NCBI RefSeq assembly: GCF_014650895.1
Contig: NZ_BMVV01000010.1
Location: forward strand, 234,437 to 298,436
From: Streptomyces omiyaensis
GTDB taxonomy: Bacteria > Actinomycetota > Actinomycetes > Streptomycetales > Streptomycetaceae
Length of the DNA stretch: 64,000 nucleotides
Reading direction: 5' to 3'
Shown here: one piece after another, positions 41,516 to 49,279 of the stretch
Layout: each line of letters opens with the position of its first letter
Position numbering within the stretch: the first letter of the stretch is position 1
Position numbers and translations under genes: made by a program
The notes under the pieces: model-generated
Told to the model about the DNA's origin: nothing
The model's input: only the letters and a program-made list of their open reading frames with translations
The model's database searches: none

Positions 41516-41853
41516 GCCCCCGGAATTCCTCCCCCTTGGAATGCTCTCCCGCCACCGACCGGCCCGGAGCCGCCGCTCAGCCGGTGCGTCTGCGGGCCGT
41601 GGGCACCCGGAAAGGCGTCGCCGAAGGCGTCCCTTCTGGCTTGGACCCGCACCCGACCTCCGGGCCGAGGATCCTCGCGATGCTCCACATCGGCGCGGCC
41701 GGCCGCAACGCGATGCCCACCGCGCACTCGTGGTGCTCCTGCGGCCGGGACCTGAAGGCGTTCGGACACCAGCAGGTCGCCCGGCTCACCGACGACCACA
41801 CCCGCCACCGCACCACCTGCCCGCTGCTCACCGAGGGAAAGGAAGCCGCATGA
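41512..41853 (+). CDS. Small protein with cysteine/histidine cluster
   Basis: 113 residues: a Pro-rich N-terminus and a C-terminal SWCSCGRDLKAFGHQQVAR followed by HTRHRTTCPL, which gives a possible CxC-H-H-C zinc site. Its start overlaps the prim-pol stop (ATGA) and its stop the next start, so it is translated with the replication genes. Function unknown. Confidence 0.65.
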   Translation: MSPRNSSPLECSPATDRPGAAAQPVRLRAVGTRKGVAEGVPSGLDPHPTSGPRILAMLHIGAAGRNAMPTAHSWCSCGRDLKAFGHQQVARLTDDHTRHRTTCPLLTEGKEAA

Positions 41854-43391
41854 GCCCGCACGACCCCGAGCTGTGGGCCGGGTTCGAGGAGATGACCGCC
41901 GAGGACATCGCCGGACCCGTATGGGACGAGCCCGTCCCGCTCAACCCCCGCGGCAAGCTCCCCTCCTTCCCCGTGGACGCGCTGCCCGACTGGCTCGCCG
42001 CCATGACCGCGGGCGTAGCCGAGGAGACGCAGACGCCCGTAGACCTCGCCGGGTGCCTCGCGCTGGCCGTCGTCGGGACGGCCGCCGGCGGGCGGCTGAC
42101 GGTGTCCGTGCGTGGGCAGTGGAGCGAGCCGGTCAACCTCTACACCGCCGTCGCGCTGCCGCCCGGCAACCGCAAGAGCGCCGTGTTCGGGCTCATGACC
42201 AAGCCCCTGCTCGCCGCCGAGAAATCCCTCATCGAGCTGACCGCGCCCCATCGGGCCGAGGCCGCGGCTGCGGCGCGGATCTCGAAGGCGGCGGCGGAGC
42301 GGGCCGAGAAGCTGGCCGCGAACGCCGAGCCCGAGAAGCTGGCCGAGCTGACCGCACAAGCCGTGGCCCTGTCCGAGGCCGCCGAGCGGGCCGTCGTCCC
42401 GGCCGAGCCGCAGCTCGTCGCCGACGACGTCACCGCCGAGAGCCTGACCACGCTCCTCGCCCAGCAGGACGGCCGCATCTCGATCCTGTCCCCCGAGGGG
42501 GAGATCTTCGAGATCATCGCGGGCCGCTACTCCGGTGCCCCGAACATGGGCATCTTCCTCAAGGGCCACGCCGGCGACATGGCCCGCGTGAACCGCCAGG
42601 TCCGCGAAGCCCAGTACATCGAGACCCCGGCCATCACCATGGGCCTGGCCGTCCAGCCGGACGTCCTGGACGCCATTGGACAGATCAAGGGCGCCGACGG
42701 CCGCGGCCTGCTCGCCCGGTTCCTCTACTCCAAGCCCGAGTCCCTCGTCGGCTACCGCAACCTCACCCCCGAACTCCTCGCCCCCGCCACCGCCGACACC
42801 TACGCCCAGAAGCTCGGACACCTCGCCCTGACCCTCGCGGCCTGGACCGAACCCGTCGCCCTCACCCTCACCCCCGAAGCGGACGCCGTCCTCCTCGCCT
42901 ACCAGCGCGTCACCGAGTTTCGCCTGCGCAAGGACGGTCCCCTCGCGCCCATCATCAACTGGGCCAGCAAGCGCGACGGCGCCGTCGCCCGCATCGCCGG
43001 GCTCCTCCACCTCGCCACCCACCCCGAGGACGCCTGGCACCGGCCCATCGCCGCCCAGACGATGGCCGCCGCCACCCGACTCGGCGACTACTTCACCGCC
43101 CACGCCCTCGACGTCTTCAACGCCATGAAGGCCGACCCCGCCCAGGAAGCCGCCCACACGGTTCTGACCCACCTGAGCGAGGCCCGCACCGCGACCTTCA
43201 CCAAGCGCGACCTCTTCCGCGCGATGCCCCGCAGCGAGTTCCCGGCCATGGGCGACCTCGACCCCGCCCTGGAGCTGTTGGAGGAACACGGCTGGCTCCG
43301 CCAGCAGCCCCCGCCGCCCCGCACCACGCGCGGCGGCCGGCCGCCCTCGCCCCGCTACGAGACCCACCCCCGCGTCACCACCGCCGCCTGA
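41850..43391 (+). CDS. DUF3987 replication protein (helicase-like partner of prim-pol)
   Basis: 513 residues of the YfjI/DUF3987 family. It has LALAVVGTAAGGRLTVSVRG and ALPPGNRKSAVF (Walker A-like loop, about 108-119); a helical Ala/Glu-rich stretch (EKLAANAEPEKLAELTAQAV); ISILSPEGEIFEIIAGRY; and a C-terminal winged-helix-like end (TKRDLFRAMPRSEFPAM). Prim-pol plus DUF3987 is a known replication pair of AICEs that lack RepSA. ATG overlaps the previous stop. Confidence 0.82.
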   Translation: MSPHDPELWAGFEEMTAEDIAGPVWDEPVPLNPRGKLPSFPVDALPDWLAAMTAGVAEETQTPVDLAGCLALAVVGTAAGGRLTVSVRGQWSEPVNLYTAVALPPGNRKSAVFGLMTKPLLAAEKSLIELTAPHRAEAAAAARISKAAAERAEKLAANAEPEKLAELTAQAVALSEAAERAVVPAEPQLVADDVTAESLTTLLAQQDGRISILSPEGEIFEIIAGRYSGAPNMGIFLKGHAGDMARVNRQVREAQYIETPAITMGLAVQPDVLDAIGQIKGADGRGLLARFLYSKPESLVGYRNLTPELLAPATADTYAQKLGHLALTLAAWTEPVALTLTPEADAVLLAYQRVTEFRLRKDGPLAPIINWASKRDGAVARIAGLLHLATHPEDAWHRPIAAQTMAAATRLGDYFTAHALDVFNAMKADPAQEAAHTVLTHLSEARTATFTKRDLFRAMPRSEFPAMGDLDPALELLEEHGWLRQQPPPPRTTRGGRPPSPRYETHPRVTTAA

Positions 43392-43406
43392 AAACCCCCG
43401 AAACCG

Positions 43407-43655
43407 CTGACAGAACTGACAGAACCTCCCGACCAGCCGCCTGAACTGCGAAAGCAAGGGTTTCCGGAGCTGTGACAAAACCTCCGGAAACTCTGACAGA
43501 ACTCAAAAAACCTCCCCGCCGGGCAGGCGGCCCGGTCTGACAGAACCTAGGTTTTCGAGGTTCTGTCAGAGTTTTTTGAGGTTTTGTCACAGCGGCCAAA
43601 GTGGCCAAACCAGCAGGTCAGAGGCCATACGGCGAGGTTCTGTCAGTTCTGTCAG
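43407..43655. repeat. Nine-copy CTGACAGAACCT iteron array (putative replication origin)
   Basis: Five copies are in forward orientation (43407, 43416, 43472 variant GTGACAAAACCT, 43493, 43537) and four in reverse as AGGTTCTGTCAG (43558, 43579 variant, 43635, 43646). The central pair at 43537-43569 forms a 12-bp inverted repeat. Each end has a tight pair with overlapping copies. The array fills the 309-bp gap between the replication gene and xis, and is A+T-rich for this genome. Confidence 0.75.
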
Positions 43656-43700
43656 CACTTTCCGGGGTTTCCGCGCCCCGGACCGAGCTGAAGGAGCCCG

Positions 43701-43925
43701 ATGGCCACCGCCAAGACGCCCCAGCCCGACACCAACCTCCCCGCCCGGTACCTCAAGCCTGAGGACATCGCCGCCCTCTTCGAGGTCCCCCTGGAGACCG
43801 TCTACCACTGGCGCAAGCAGCGCACCGGCCCGCCCGGATTCCGCGCCGGCCGCCACGTCCGCTACGACCCCGTCGCCGTCCAGGCATGGGTCGCCGAGCA
43901 GAGCGAACTCGACGCCGCCGCCTGA
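43701..43925 (+). CDS. xis: Excisionase of the outer element
   Basis: 74 residues with a MerR-like winged helix: YLKPEDIAALFEVPLETVYH (17-36), WRKQRTGPPGFRAGRHVRYD and AVQAWVAEQ. Typical AICE excisionase size, placed between the replication region and int. GGAG lies about 8 bases before ATG 43701. The iterons just upstream may also bind it. Confidence 0.88.
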   Translation: MATAKTPQPDTNLPARYLKPEDIAALFEVPLETVYHWRKQRTGPPGFRAGRHVRYDPVAVQAWVAEQSELDAAA

Positions 43926-43938
43926 CCCATCTCTCACC

Positions 43939-43974
43939 GGCCCGTGCCGCCCCCGTCGTGGGGCGGCACGGGCC
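43939..43974 (+). terminator. Strong terminator between xis and int
   Basis: A 15-bp perfect stem (GGCCCGTGCCGCCCC with its complement at 43960-43974) and 6-base loop, followed by TTTCCC. It would lower int expression from the xis promoter, leaving int to its own start 34 bp downstream. Confidence 0.75.
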
Positions 43975-44007
43975 TTTCCCGTACGTCGAAAGGAACCACA
44001 GCCACCC

Positions 44008-45273
44008 ATGGCCGGCCACGTCCAGGACCGCTGGTACAAGACCGAGACCGACGCCAATGGCAAGGAGCGCCGGGTCAGGACTAATCGCTACGGCAAGGGC
44101 AGTCGCTACCGGGCCCGGTACATCGGCCCCGACGGCACCGAGAAGTCCAAGTGCTTCCCGGACAAGCAGAAGCGCCTCGCGGACAAGTGGCTCTCCGCCA
44201 TCGAGGCCGACATGAGCCGCGGGCAGTACATCGATCCGTCCGCCGGACGGATCACGTTCCGGCAGTACGGCGAGAAGTGGCTCGCCTCGCAGACCACGGA
44301 CCCGACGACACGGACGACCGTCGGCGTCCACCTGCGCCTGCACGCGTTCCCGTACCTCGGGACGCGGCCGATCGACTCGTTCCGTCCCGAGCACATCCGT
44401 GAGTGGCTCGCAGCGCTGGAGAAGCCCCTGCCGGTGTCCTCGTACCGCCGGGTCATCTTCGCCAGTGTCTCCGCCGTGCTCGCTGCGGCCGTGGACGACG
44501 AGCTGCTCGCCAGAAACCCGTGCAAGTCCCGTTCGGTCCGGCCGCCGGCGCCGGTCGAGCCGCGGGTTCGGCCGTGGACGTCAGGCCGGGTGTTCGCCAT
44601 GCGCTCCGCGCTGCCGAAGCGCTATCAGGCGATGGTCGACATCGGCGGCGGCTGCGGTCTCCGCCAGGGCGAGATCTTCGGACTGGCCGAGGAGCATGTC
44701 AGGTTCGACACCGGATGGCTCCACATCGCGAATCAGGTGAAGGTCGTCAACGGGCATCTCGTCTTCGGTCCGCCGAAGCGTGGAAAGGAGCGGGACGTAC
44801 CGCTCCCCCGCCAGGTCGCTCGTGTCCTCCGCGAGCATGCCGAGGAATTCCCGCCCGTCGCCGTCTCCCTGCCGTGGTTGAAGCCCGACGGTCCGCTCGT
44901 CACCAAGCGGCTGTACTTCTCGCTCACCGGCGGCGGCGCCGTGCGCCGGACCGACTTCAACACCCGCGTGTGGAAGCTCGCCCTCGTCCAGGCTGGCGTG
45001 ATTCCGGAGCCCAAGGAGGGCGAGCGGCACCAGGCTGCCCGCGAGCACGGAATGCACGCGCTGCGGCACTTCTACGCGTCCGTGCTCCTCGACGCCGGCG
45101 AGAACATCAAGGCGCTCAGCTCATACCTCGGGCACGGCGACCCCGGGTTCACGCTCCGGGTCTACACGCACCTGATGCCGAGCAGCGACGGGCGGGCCCG
45201 CCGGGCCGTGGACGGGCTCTACGAGGTCCCCGGTTCGACGTCTGACGGCCCAGGGACGGCCCAGGCCGATTAG
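44008..45273 (+). CDS. int: Tyrosine recombinase/integrase of the outer element
   Basis: 421 residues. The N-terminal arm-binding domain (GSRYRARYIGPDGTEKSKCF), core-binding domain (about 80-175) and catalytic domain contain Arg219 (GCGLRQGE), His350-Arg353 (HALRH), His376 (LGHGD) and Tyr386 (RVYTH). ATG 44008 follows AAAGGAAC. Its 3' end is 78 bp from the right 86-bp repeat, so it is the enzyme expected to have targeted glnA2. The last codons overlap the arm-type repeat GACGGCCCAGGGACGGCCCA. Confidence 0.93.
   Translation: MAGHVQDRWYKTETDANGKERRVRTNRYGKGSRYRARYIGPDGTEKSKCFPDKQKRLADKWLSAIEADMSRGQYIDPSAGRITFRQYGEKWLASQTTDPTTRTTVGVHLRLHAFPYLGTRPIDSFRPEHIREWLAALEKPLPVSSYRRVIFASVSAVLAAAVDDELLARNPCKSRSVRPPAPVEPRVRPWTSGRVFAMRSALPKRYQAMVDIGGGCGLRQGEIFGLAEEHVRFDTGWLHIANQVKVVNGHLVFGPPKRGKERDVPLPRQVARVLREHAEEFPPVAVSLPWLKPDGPLVTKRLYFSLTGGGAVRRTDFNTRVWKLALVQAGVIPEPKEGERHQAAREHGMHALRHFYASVLLDAGENIKALSSYLGHGDPGFTLRVYTHLMPSSDGRARRAVDGLYEVPGSTSDGPGTAQAD
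45244..45263. promoter_or_regulatory. Integrase arm-type repeat, right side
   Basis: GACGGCCCAGGGACGGCCCA lies inside the last codons of int and matches 22004-22023 at 19 of 20 positions, in the same orientation on the strand. See the left arm entry. Confidence 0.55.
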
Positions 45274-45278
45274 GACGC

Positions 45279-45313
45279 CTGAGGGGCGACGGTTCACGAC
45301 CGTCGCCCCTCAG
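45279..45313. terminator. Element-borne bidirectional terminator between int and glnA2
   Basis: CTGAGGGGCGACGGT pairs perfectly over 15 bp with 45299-45313 around a 5-base loop. It lies between convergent int and glnA2 and replaces the native glnA2 terminator lost to the other side of the insertion. Confidence 0.8.
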
Positions 45314-45348
45314 CCTCAGTTCCCAGCTCTACCTGTCCTGACCTGCGC

Positions 45349-46710
45349 TTACAGCACCGGCAGGTTCTTCCGCAGCTCGAAGGCGGTGACCTCGGAGCGG
45401 TACTCCTCCCACTCCTGCTTCTTGTTGCGCAGGAAGAAGTCGAAGACGTGCTCGCCGAGGGTCTCGGCGACCAGTTCGCTCTTCTCCATGAGGGCGATCG
45501 CCTCGCCGAGGTTCTGCGGGAGGGGCTCGATGCCCATCGCGCGGCGCTCGGAGTCGCTGAGCGCCCAGACGTCGTCGTCGGCGCCGGCGGGGAGCTCGTA
45601 CCCCTCCTCGATGCCCTTGAGGCCGGCGGCGAGGAGGACCGCGTAGGTCAGGTAGGGGTTGGCGCCGGAGTCGATGGAGCGGACCTCGACGCGGGAGGAG
45701 CCGGTCTTGCCGGGCTTGTACATCGGGACGCGGATGAGGGCGGAGCGGTTGTTGTGGCCCCAGCAGATGTAGGAGGGGGCCTCGCCGCCGGAGCCGGCCG
45801 TGCGGGAGGAGCCGCCCCAGATGCGCTTGTACGAGTTGACCCACTGGTTCGTCACGGCGGAGATCTCGCCCGCGTGCTTCAGCAGGCCCGCGATGAAGGA
45901 GCGGCCCACCTTGGAGAGCTGGTACTCGGCGCCCGACTCGTAGAAGGCGTTCCGGTCGCCCTCGAAGAGGGAGAGGTGGGTGTGCATGCCGGAGCCCGGG
46001 TACTCCGAGAAGGGCTTCGGCATGAAGGTCGCCTGGACGCCCTGCTCCAGCGCCACCTGCTTCATGACCAGGCGGAAGGTCATGATGTTGTCCGCGGTGG
46101 AGAGCGCGTCGGCGTAGCGGAGGTCGATCTCCTGCTGGCCGGGGGCGCCCTCGTGGTGGGAGAACTCGACGGAGATGCCCATCGATTCGAGCATGGTGAT
46201 GGCCTGGCGGCGGAAGTCCATGCCCACGTTCTGCGGGGTGTGGTCGAAGTAGCCCGAGTTGTCGGCCGGGGTGGGCCGGGTGCCGTCGAGCGGCTTGTCC
46301 TTCAGCAGGAAGAACTCGATCTCGGGGTGGGTGTAGAAGGTGAAGCCGAGGTCGGACGCCTTGGCGAGGGCCCGCTTGAGGACGAAGCGCGGGTCGGCGA
46401 AGGACGGGGAGCCGTCCGGCATCAGGATGTCGCAGAACATCCGGGCCGTGCCGGGCGCCTCGGCCCGCCAGGGCAGGATCTGGAAGGTGCCCGGGTCCGG
46501 CTTGGCGATCATGTCGGACTCGTACACCCGGGCGAAGCCCTCGATCGCGGAGCCGTCGAAGCCGATGCCCTCGTCGAAGGCCTGCTCCAGCTCGGCGGGC
46601 GCCACGGCCACCGACTTGAGGAACCCGAGCACGTCCGTGAACCACAGGCGCACGAAGCGGATGTCGCGCTCTTCGAGCGTACGGAGCACAAATTCCTGCT
46701 GCTTGTCCAT
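45349..46710 (-). CDS. glnA2: Glutamine-synthetase-like protein GlnA2 (gamma-glutamylpolyamine synthetase in S. coelicolor)
   Basis: 453 residues, class I glutamine synthetase fold: beta-grasp N-terminus (IRFVRLWFTDVLGFLKSVAV), catalytic blocks EIEFFLL, HHEGAPGQQEIDLRY, GSGMHTHLSLF and NNRSALIRVP. The NLY adenylylation motif of GlnA is missing; the matching region reads PLPQNLGEAIALM. In S. coelicolor the orthologue ligates glutamate to polyamines. The last 28 codons lie in the integration repeat, and the stop is TAA, versus TGA in the displaced end. ATG 46710 gives MDKQQEF, the known start; an ATG 12 bases upstream is possible. Confidence 0.93.
   Translation of the reverse strand: MDKQQEFVLRTLEERDIRFVRLWFTDVLGFLKSVAVAPAELEQAFDEGIGFDGSAIEGFARVYESDMIAKPDPGTFQILPWRAEAPGTARMFCDILMPDGSPSFADPRFVLKRALAKASDLGFTFYTHPEIEFFLLKDKPLDGTRPTPADNSGYFDHTPQNVGMDFRRQAITMLESMGISVEFSHHEGAPGQQEIDLRYADALSTADNIMTFRLVMKQVALEQGVQATFMPKPFSEYPGSGMHTHLSLFEGDRNAFYESGAEYQLSKVGRSFIAGLLKHAGEISAVTNQWVNSYKRIWGGSSRTAGSGGEAPSYICWGHNNRSALIRVPMYKPGKTGSSRVEVRSIDSGANPYLTYAVLLAAGLKGIEEGYELPAGADDDVWALSDSERRAMGIEPLPQNLGEAIALMEKSELVAETLGEHVFDFFLRNKKQEWEEYRSEVTAFELRKNLPVL
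45351..45436. repeat. attR-type direct repeat (86 bp) of the outer element
   Basis: Identical to 21814-21899. It covers the last 28 codons of intact glnA2 and two bases of its stop. Chromosome lies to the right, element to the left. Confidence 0.92.
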
Positions 46711-46794
46711 TTCCACACCCATCCTCGCTGGTCAGGCCGCCTGCTCCCACCGCCTCGGGCAACATCGGGGGGCACCTGAGCATCCCACCACATG

Positions 46795-46810
46795 GTTTCG
46801 CGCACGTTGC
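46795..46810 (-). promoter_or_regulatory. Weak GlnR-box-like sequence upstream of glnA2
   Basis: On the minus strand GCAAC-6-GAAAC matches the GTNAC-n6-GaAAC half-box of GlnR with one change, 85 bp upstream of glnA2. A second half-box at correct spacing is not evident, and glnA2 is not an established GlnR target, so this may be chance. The rest of the 200-bp gap shows nothing clear. Confidence 0.25.
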
Positions 46811-46914
46811 ACACCCATACTGCCCGTTCGGGTGTGACACAGATAACCGAGGGCTGTCGGAAGTCCTACCCCGTCCGGCCCACGGAGCCGTCCCGCCCAC
46901 TACGATCTGCGCCC

Positions 46915-47361
46915 ATGGGAGCCCTGCGGCTCGAACGCCCGTACCGGCACGCGCGTCCCCTGGCACTGGTGAGTGCCGCGGCGACGCTCCTCGCCGCGCT
47001 CTTCGTCTGTCTGGGGAGCGGACCGGCGGGGCCGGGCGGCCATCCGGGGCACGGGCGGACCGCCGGCACGGGCCCGGGGTCCGGCTCCGGCACCGCCGCC
47101 GCTCCCGCCGCCGGCCCCGCCGCCACCCCCGTCCCCGGGACCGGCCGGGCCGCGTACGTGTGCCCGTACGACCGGGGCGACTGCTCCCTCTTCCCCTCGC
47201 TCTCCCCCGCGGTGCTCGGCGCCCCGCCCCTCGACCCCCCGCTGCACGCGGAGGACCGGCTGCCGCGCTTCGACGCGCTCGCCCGCGACGGTGCGGCGGG
47301 CGGTCCCGGGGTCCGGCCGCGCGCCCCGGACCTGCACGTCCTTCAGGTCCTGCGGACCTAG
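46915..47361 (+). CDS. Secreted or membrane-anchored Gly/Pro-rich protein
   Basis: 148 residues: basic N-terminus, one hydrophobic segment (ALVSAAATLLAALFVCLGSG, about 17-36), then a long Gly/Ala/Pro/Thr linker and a short C-terminal domain with YVCPYDRGDCSLF. Two cysteines could pair. ATG 46915 is close to a likely transcription start and lacks a clear ribosome-binding site. No family recognised, although a similar gene follows glnA2 in S. coelicolor as I recall. Confidence 0.7.
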   Translation: MGALRLERPYRHARPLALVSAAATLLAALFVCLGSGPAGPGGHPGHGRTAGTGPGSGSGTAAAPAAGPAATPVPGTGRAAYVCPYDRGDCSLFPSLSPAVLGAPPLDPPLHAEDRLPRFDALARDGAAGGPGVRPRAPDLHVLQVLRT

Positions 47362-47432
47362 GCCGGTTCTCCCGCCCTGCCCCGAACGACCCTTTCCCCC
47401 TCGTGAATCTTTCCCAGAAGGACGACACCACC

Positions 47433-48110
47433 ATGGCCGCCAACCGCTCGAACACCGCCGACCGCCGCGCCCGAATAGAGGAGATGCGCCGCGCCGAGCA
47501 GGCCCGCGAGCGCCGCAACCGCTTCCTGACCATCGGCATCTCCGCCGTCGTCGTGCTGAGCCTCGTCGGCTTCGGCACCTTCGTGCTGATGAAGAAGGCC
47601 GACGAGGAGGAGGCCAAGGAGGCCGCCGCCAAGGCCCCGATCGCGGGCGAGAAGTCCTGGGACGCCAAGAAGCTGGGCCGCAACCACGTCGAGACCGCGG
47701 TGAAGTACGACACCAAGCCGCCGGTCGGCGGCGACCACCACCCGGTCTGGCTGAACTGCGACGGCGACGTCTACGACAAGGCCGTCCCCGAGGTGAACGC
47801 CGTGCACTCCCTGGAGCACGGCGCCGTCTGGGTGACGTACAACAAGAAGGCGGCCGAGGCGGACGTCAAGAAGCTGAAGGACAAGGTCTCCGACACCCCG
47901 TACACGCTGATGAGCCCGGTCGACGACCAGACCGGCGCGATCATGCTCTCCGCCTGGGGCAAGCAGGTGACCGTGGACAGCGCGAGCGACCCGCGCGTCG
48001 ACGCCTTCTTCACCAAGTACGTGCAGGGCGCGCAGACGCCCGAGCCGGGCGCGGCCTGCACCGGCGGCGTCGGCGCCGACGGCGTGGGCGGCGCAGGGAT
48101 GGGCCAGTGA
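47433..48110 (+). CDS. DUF3105 membrane-anchored protein
   Basis: 225 residues. Charged cytoplasmic N-terminus (RRARIEEMRRAEQARERRNR), single membrane segment (about 29-49: LTIGISAVVVLSLVGFGTF), then the extracellular DUF3105 domain with TKPPVGGDHHPVWLNCDGDV and VHSLEHGAVWVTY. His and Cys residues suggest metal contact. Its stop overlaps the DUF305 start (GTGA), a pair that is common in actinobacteria and thought to be linked to metal (copper) or redox homeostasis; that role is inference. Confidence 0.85.
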   Translation: MAANRSNTADRRARIEEMRRAEQARERRNRFLTIGISAVVVLSLVGFGTFVLMKKADEEEAKEAAAKAPIAGEKSWDAKKLGRNHVETAVKYDTKPPVGGDHHPVWLNCDGDVYDKAVPEVNAVHSLEHGAVWVTYNKKAAEADVKKLKDKVSDTPYTLMSPVDDQTGAIMLSAWGKQVTVDSASDPRVDAFFTKYVQGAQTPEPGAACTGGVGADGVGGAGMGQ

Positions 48111-48742
48111 CCCCCCGCCGCACCCGGTACGCGGCGATCACCGCGGTCGCCCTGTCGGTGCTGTTCGCCGCGGGCGCGGTCACGGTCGCCTCGGCCGAGC
48201 GCGAGGAGGCGCCCCGCACCCCGGACTCCGCCTCGGCGGACGCCGGCTTCGCCCGGGACATGTCGGTCCACCACCAGCAGGCCGTCGAGATGTCCTTCGT
48301 CGTCCGGGACCGGACGACGGACGAGTCGGTGCGCCGGCTCGCGTACGACATCGCCAACACCCAGGCCAACCAGCGCGGGATGATGCTCGGCTGGCTGGAC
48401 CTGTGGGGCCTGCCGAAGGTCGAGTCCGGCACCCCGCCGATGACCTGGATGGGCATGCCGGTCACCGGCGACGCCGCCGCCAAGGACGGCGCGCTGATGC
48501 CCGGCATGGCGACCAGGACGCAGCTGGACGCGCTGCGGAAGGCCTCCGGCAAGGAGGCCGAGATCCTCTACCTGCGGCTGATGACAGCCCACCACAAGGG
48601 CGGGGTGCACATGGCCGAGGGCTGTGTGCAGAAGTGCTCGGTCCCGCTGGAGCGGGACCTCGCCCAGGGCATGGTCGACGCGCAGGAGTCGGAGATCGCG
48701 CTGATGGCGGACATGCTCCGCAAGCGCGGCGCGACCGCCTGA
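48107..48742 (+). CDS. DUF305 secreted protein
   Basis: 211 residues with an N-terminal signal segment (TAVALSVLFAAGAVTVASA, about 11-29) and the DUF305 ferritin-like fold. It has two His-His sites, MSVHHQQAVEMS (about 48-59) and TAHHKGGVHMAEG (about 163-175), and Met-rich stretches (MTWMGMPVTG). Such proteins bind metal outside the membrane. Translated with the DUF3105 gene through a 4-base overlap. Confidence 0.86.
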   Translation: MTPRRTRYAAITAVALSVLFAAGAVTVASAEREEAPRTPDSASADAGFARDMSVHHQQAVEMSFVVRDRTTDESVRRLAYDIANTQANQRGMMLGWLDLWGLPKVESGTPPMTWMGMPVTGDAAAKDGALMPGMATRTQLDALRKASGKEAEILYLRLMTAHHKGGVHMAEGCVQKCSVPLERDLAQGMVDAQESEIALMADMLRKRGATA

Positions 48743-48859
48743 GCCGGCGGCTCCCCGGCCCCCGTGACCCGCTGCGGTCGCGGGGGCCGACGCGTGCCCG
48801 CAGAATGAAGGCGCTCGGGGACGTACGTGCGAGGACGTTCGACGAAAGGTACGCACCCC

Positions 48860-49279
48860 ATGACCACGGCGAAGGACATCATGCATCCGGGAGCCCAGTG
48901 GATCCCGGCCCACGAGACGCTCGACCGCGCGGCGCAGATGATGCGCAACCTGGACGTGGGGGCCCTCCCCGTCGCCGACGAGAACGAACGGCTCTGCGGC
49001 ATCGTGACCGACCGCGACATCGTGGTCCGCTGTGTGGCGATGGGCCACGACCCGGCGGAGGTGACCTGCGGCGAGATCGTCCAGGGCACGCCGCGCTGGA
49101 TCGCCGCGGACGCGGACGTGGGCGCCGTCCTGGAGGAGATGCAGAGCCACCAGATCCGGCGGCTCCCGGTGATCGAGAACAAGCGGCTGGTCGGCATGAT
49201 CAGCGAGGCCGACCTGGCCCAGCAGCTGTCGGACGAGCAGCTGAAGGCCTTCTGCGCGAGCGTCTACGCCGCGTCCTGA
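48860..49279 (+). CDS. CBS-domain-pair protein
   Basis: 139 residues made of two CBS repeats (KDIMHPGAQWIPAHETLDRA, VGALPVADENERLCGIVTDR; then IRRLPVIENKRLVGMISEAD). Stand-alone CBS pairs bind adenosyl nucleotides and regulate partners. ATG 48860 starts at the first repeat; GAAAGG lies upstream. It ends 16 bp inside the convergent hydrolase gene. Confidence 0.9.
   Translation: MTTAKDIMHPGAQWIPAHETLDRAAQMMRNLDVGALPVADENERLCGIVTDRDIVVRCVAMGHDPAEVTCGEIVQGTPRWIAADADVGAVLEEMQSHQIRRLPVIENKRLVGMISEADLAQQLSDEQLKAFCASVYAAS

Larger units (their letters stand above)
21814..45436. mobile_element. AICE inserted in the 3' end of glnA2
   Basis: About 23.5 kb between 86-bp direct repeats. The backbone is complete for an actinomycete integrative and conjugative element: integrase and excisionase beside the right repeat, prim-pol plus DUF3987 replication genes with an iteron array, a TraB-type FtsK translocase with clt-like motifs, Spd-like membrane proteins, and GntR-Nudix and XRE regulators. 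The left end carries cargo (RelA/SpoT protein, lower-GC unknown gene) and a second element at 23169-29473. The target is a protein-coding gene end rather than a tRNA, and both gene end and terminator are restored. Confidence 0.9.

Noticed and set aside
43407..43655. CRISPR array
   Set aside because: Repeats are 10-12 bp in both orientations with irregular spacing, and no cas genes are present.
46795..46810. Functional GlnR site at glnA2
   Set aside because: Only one imperfect half-box; retained as a low-confidence feature and not as a finding.
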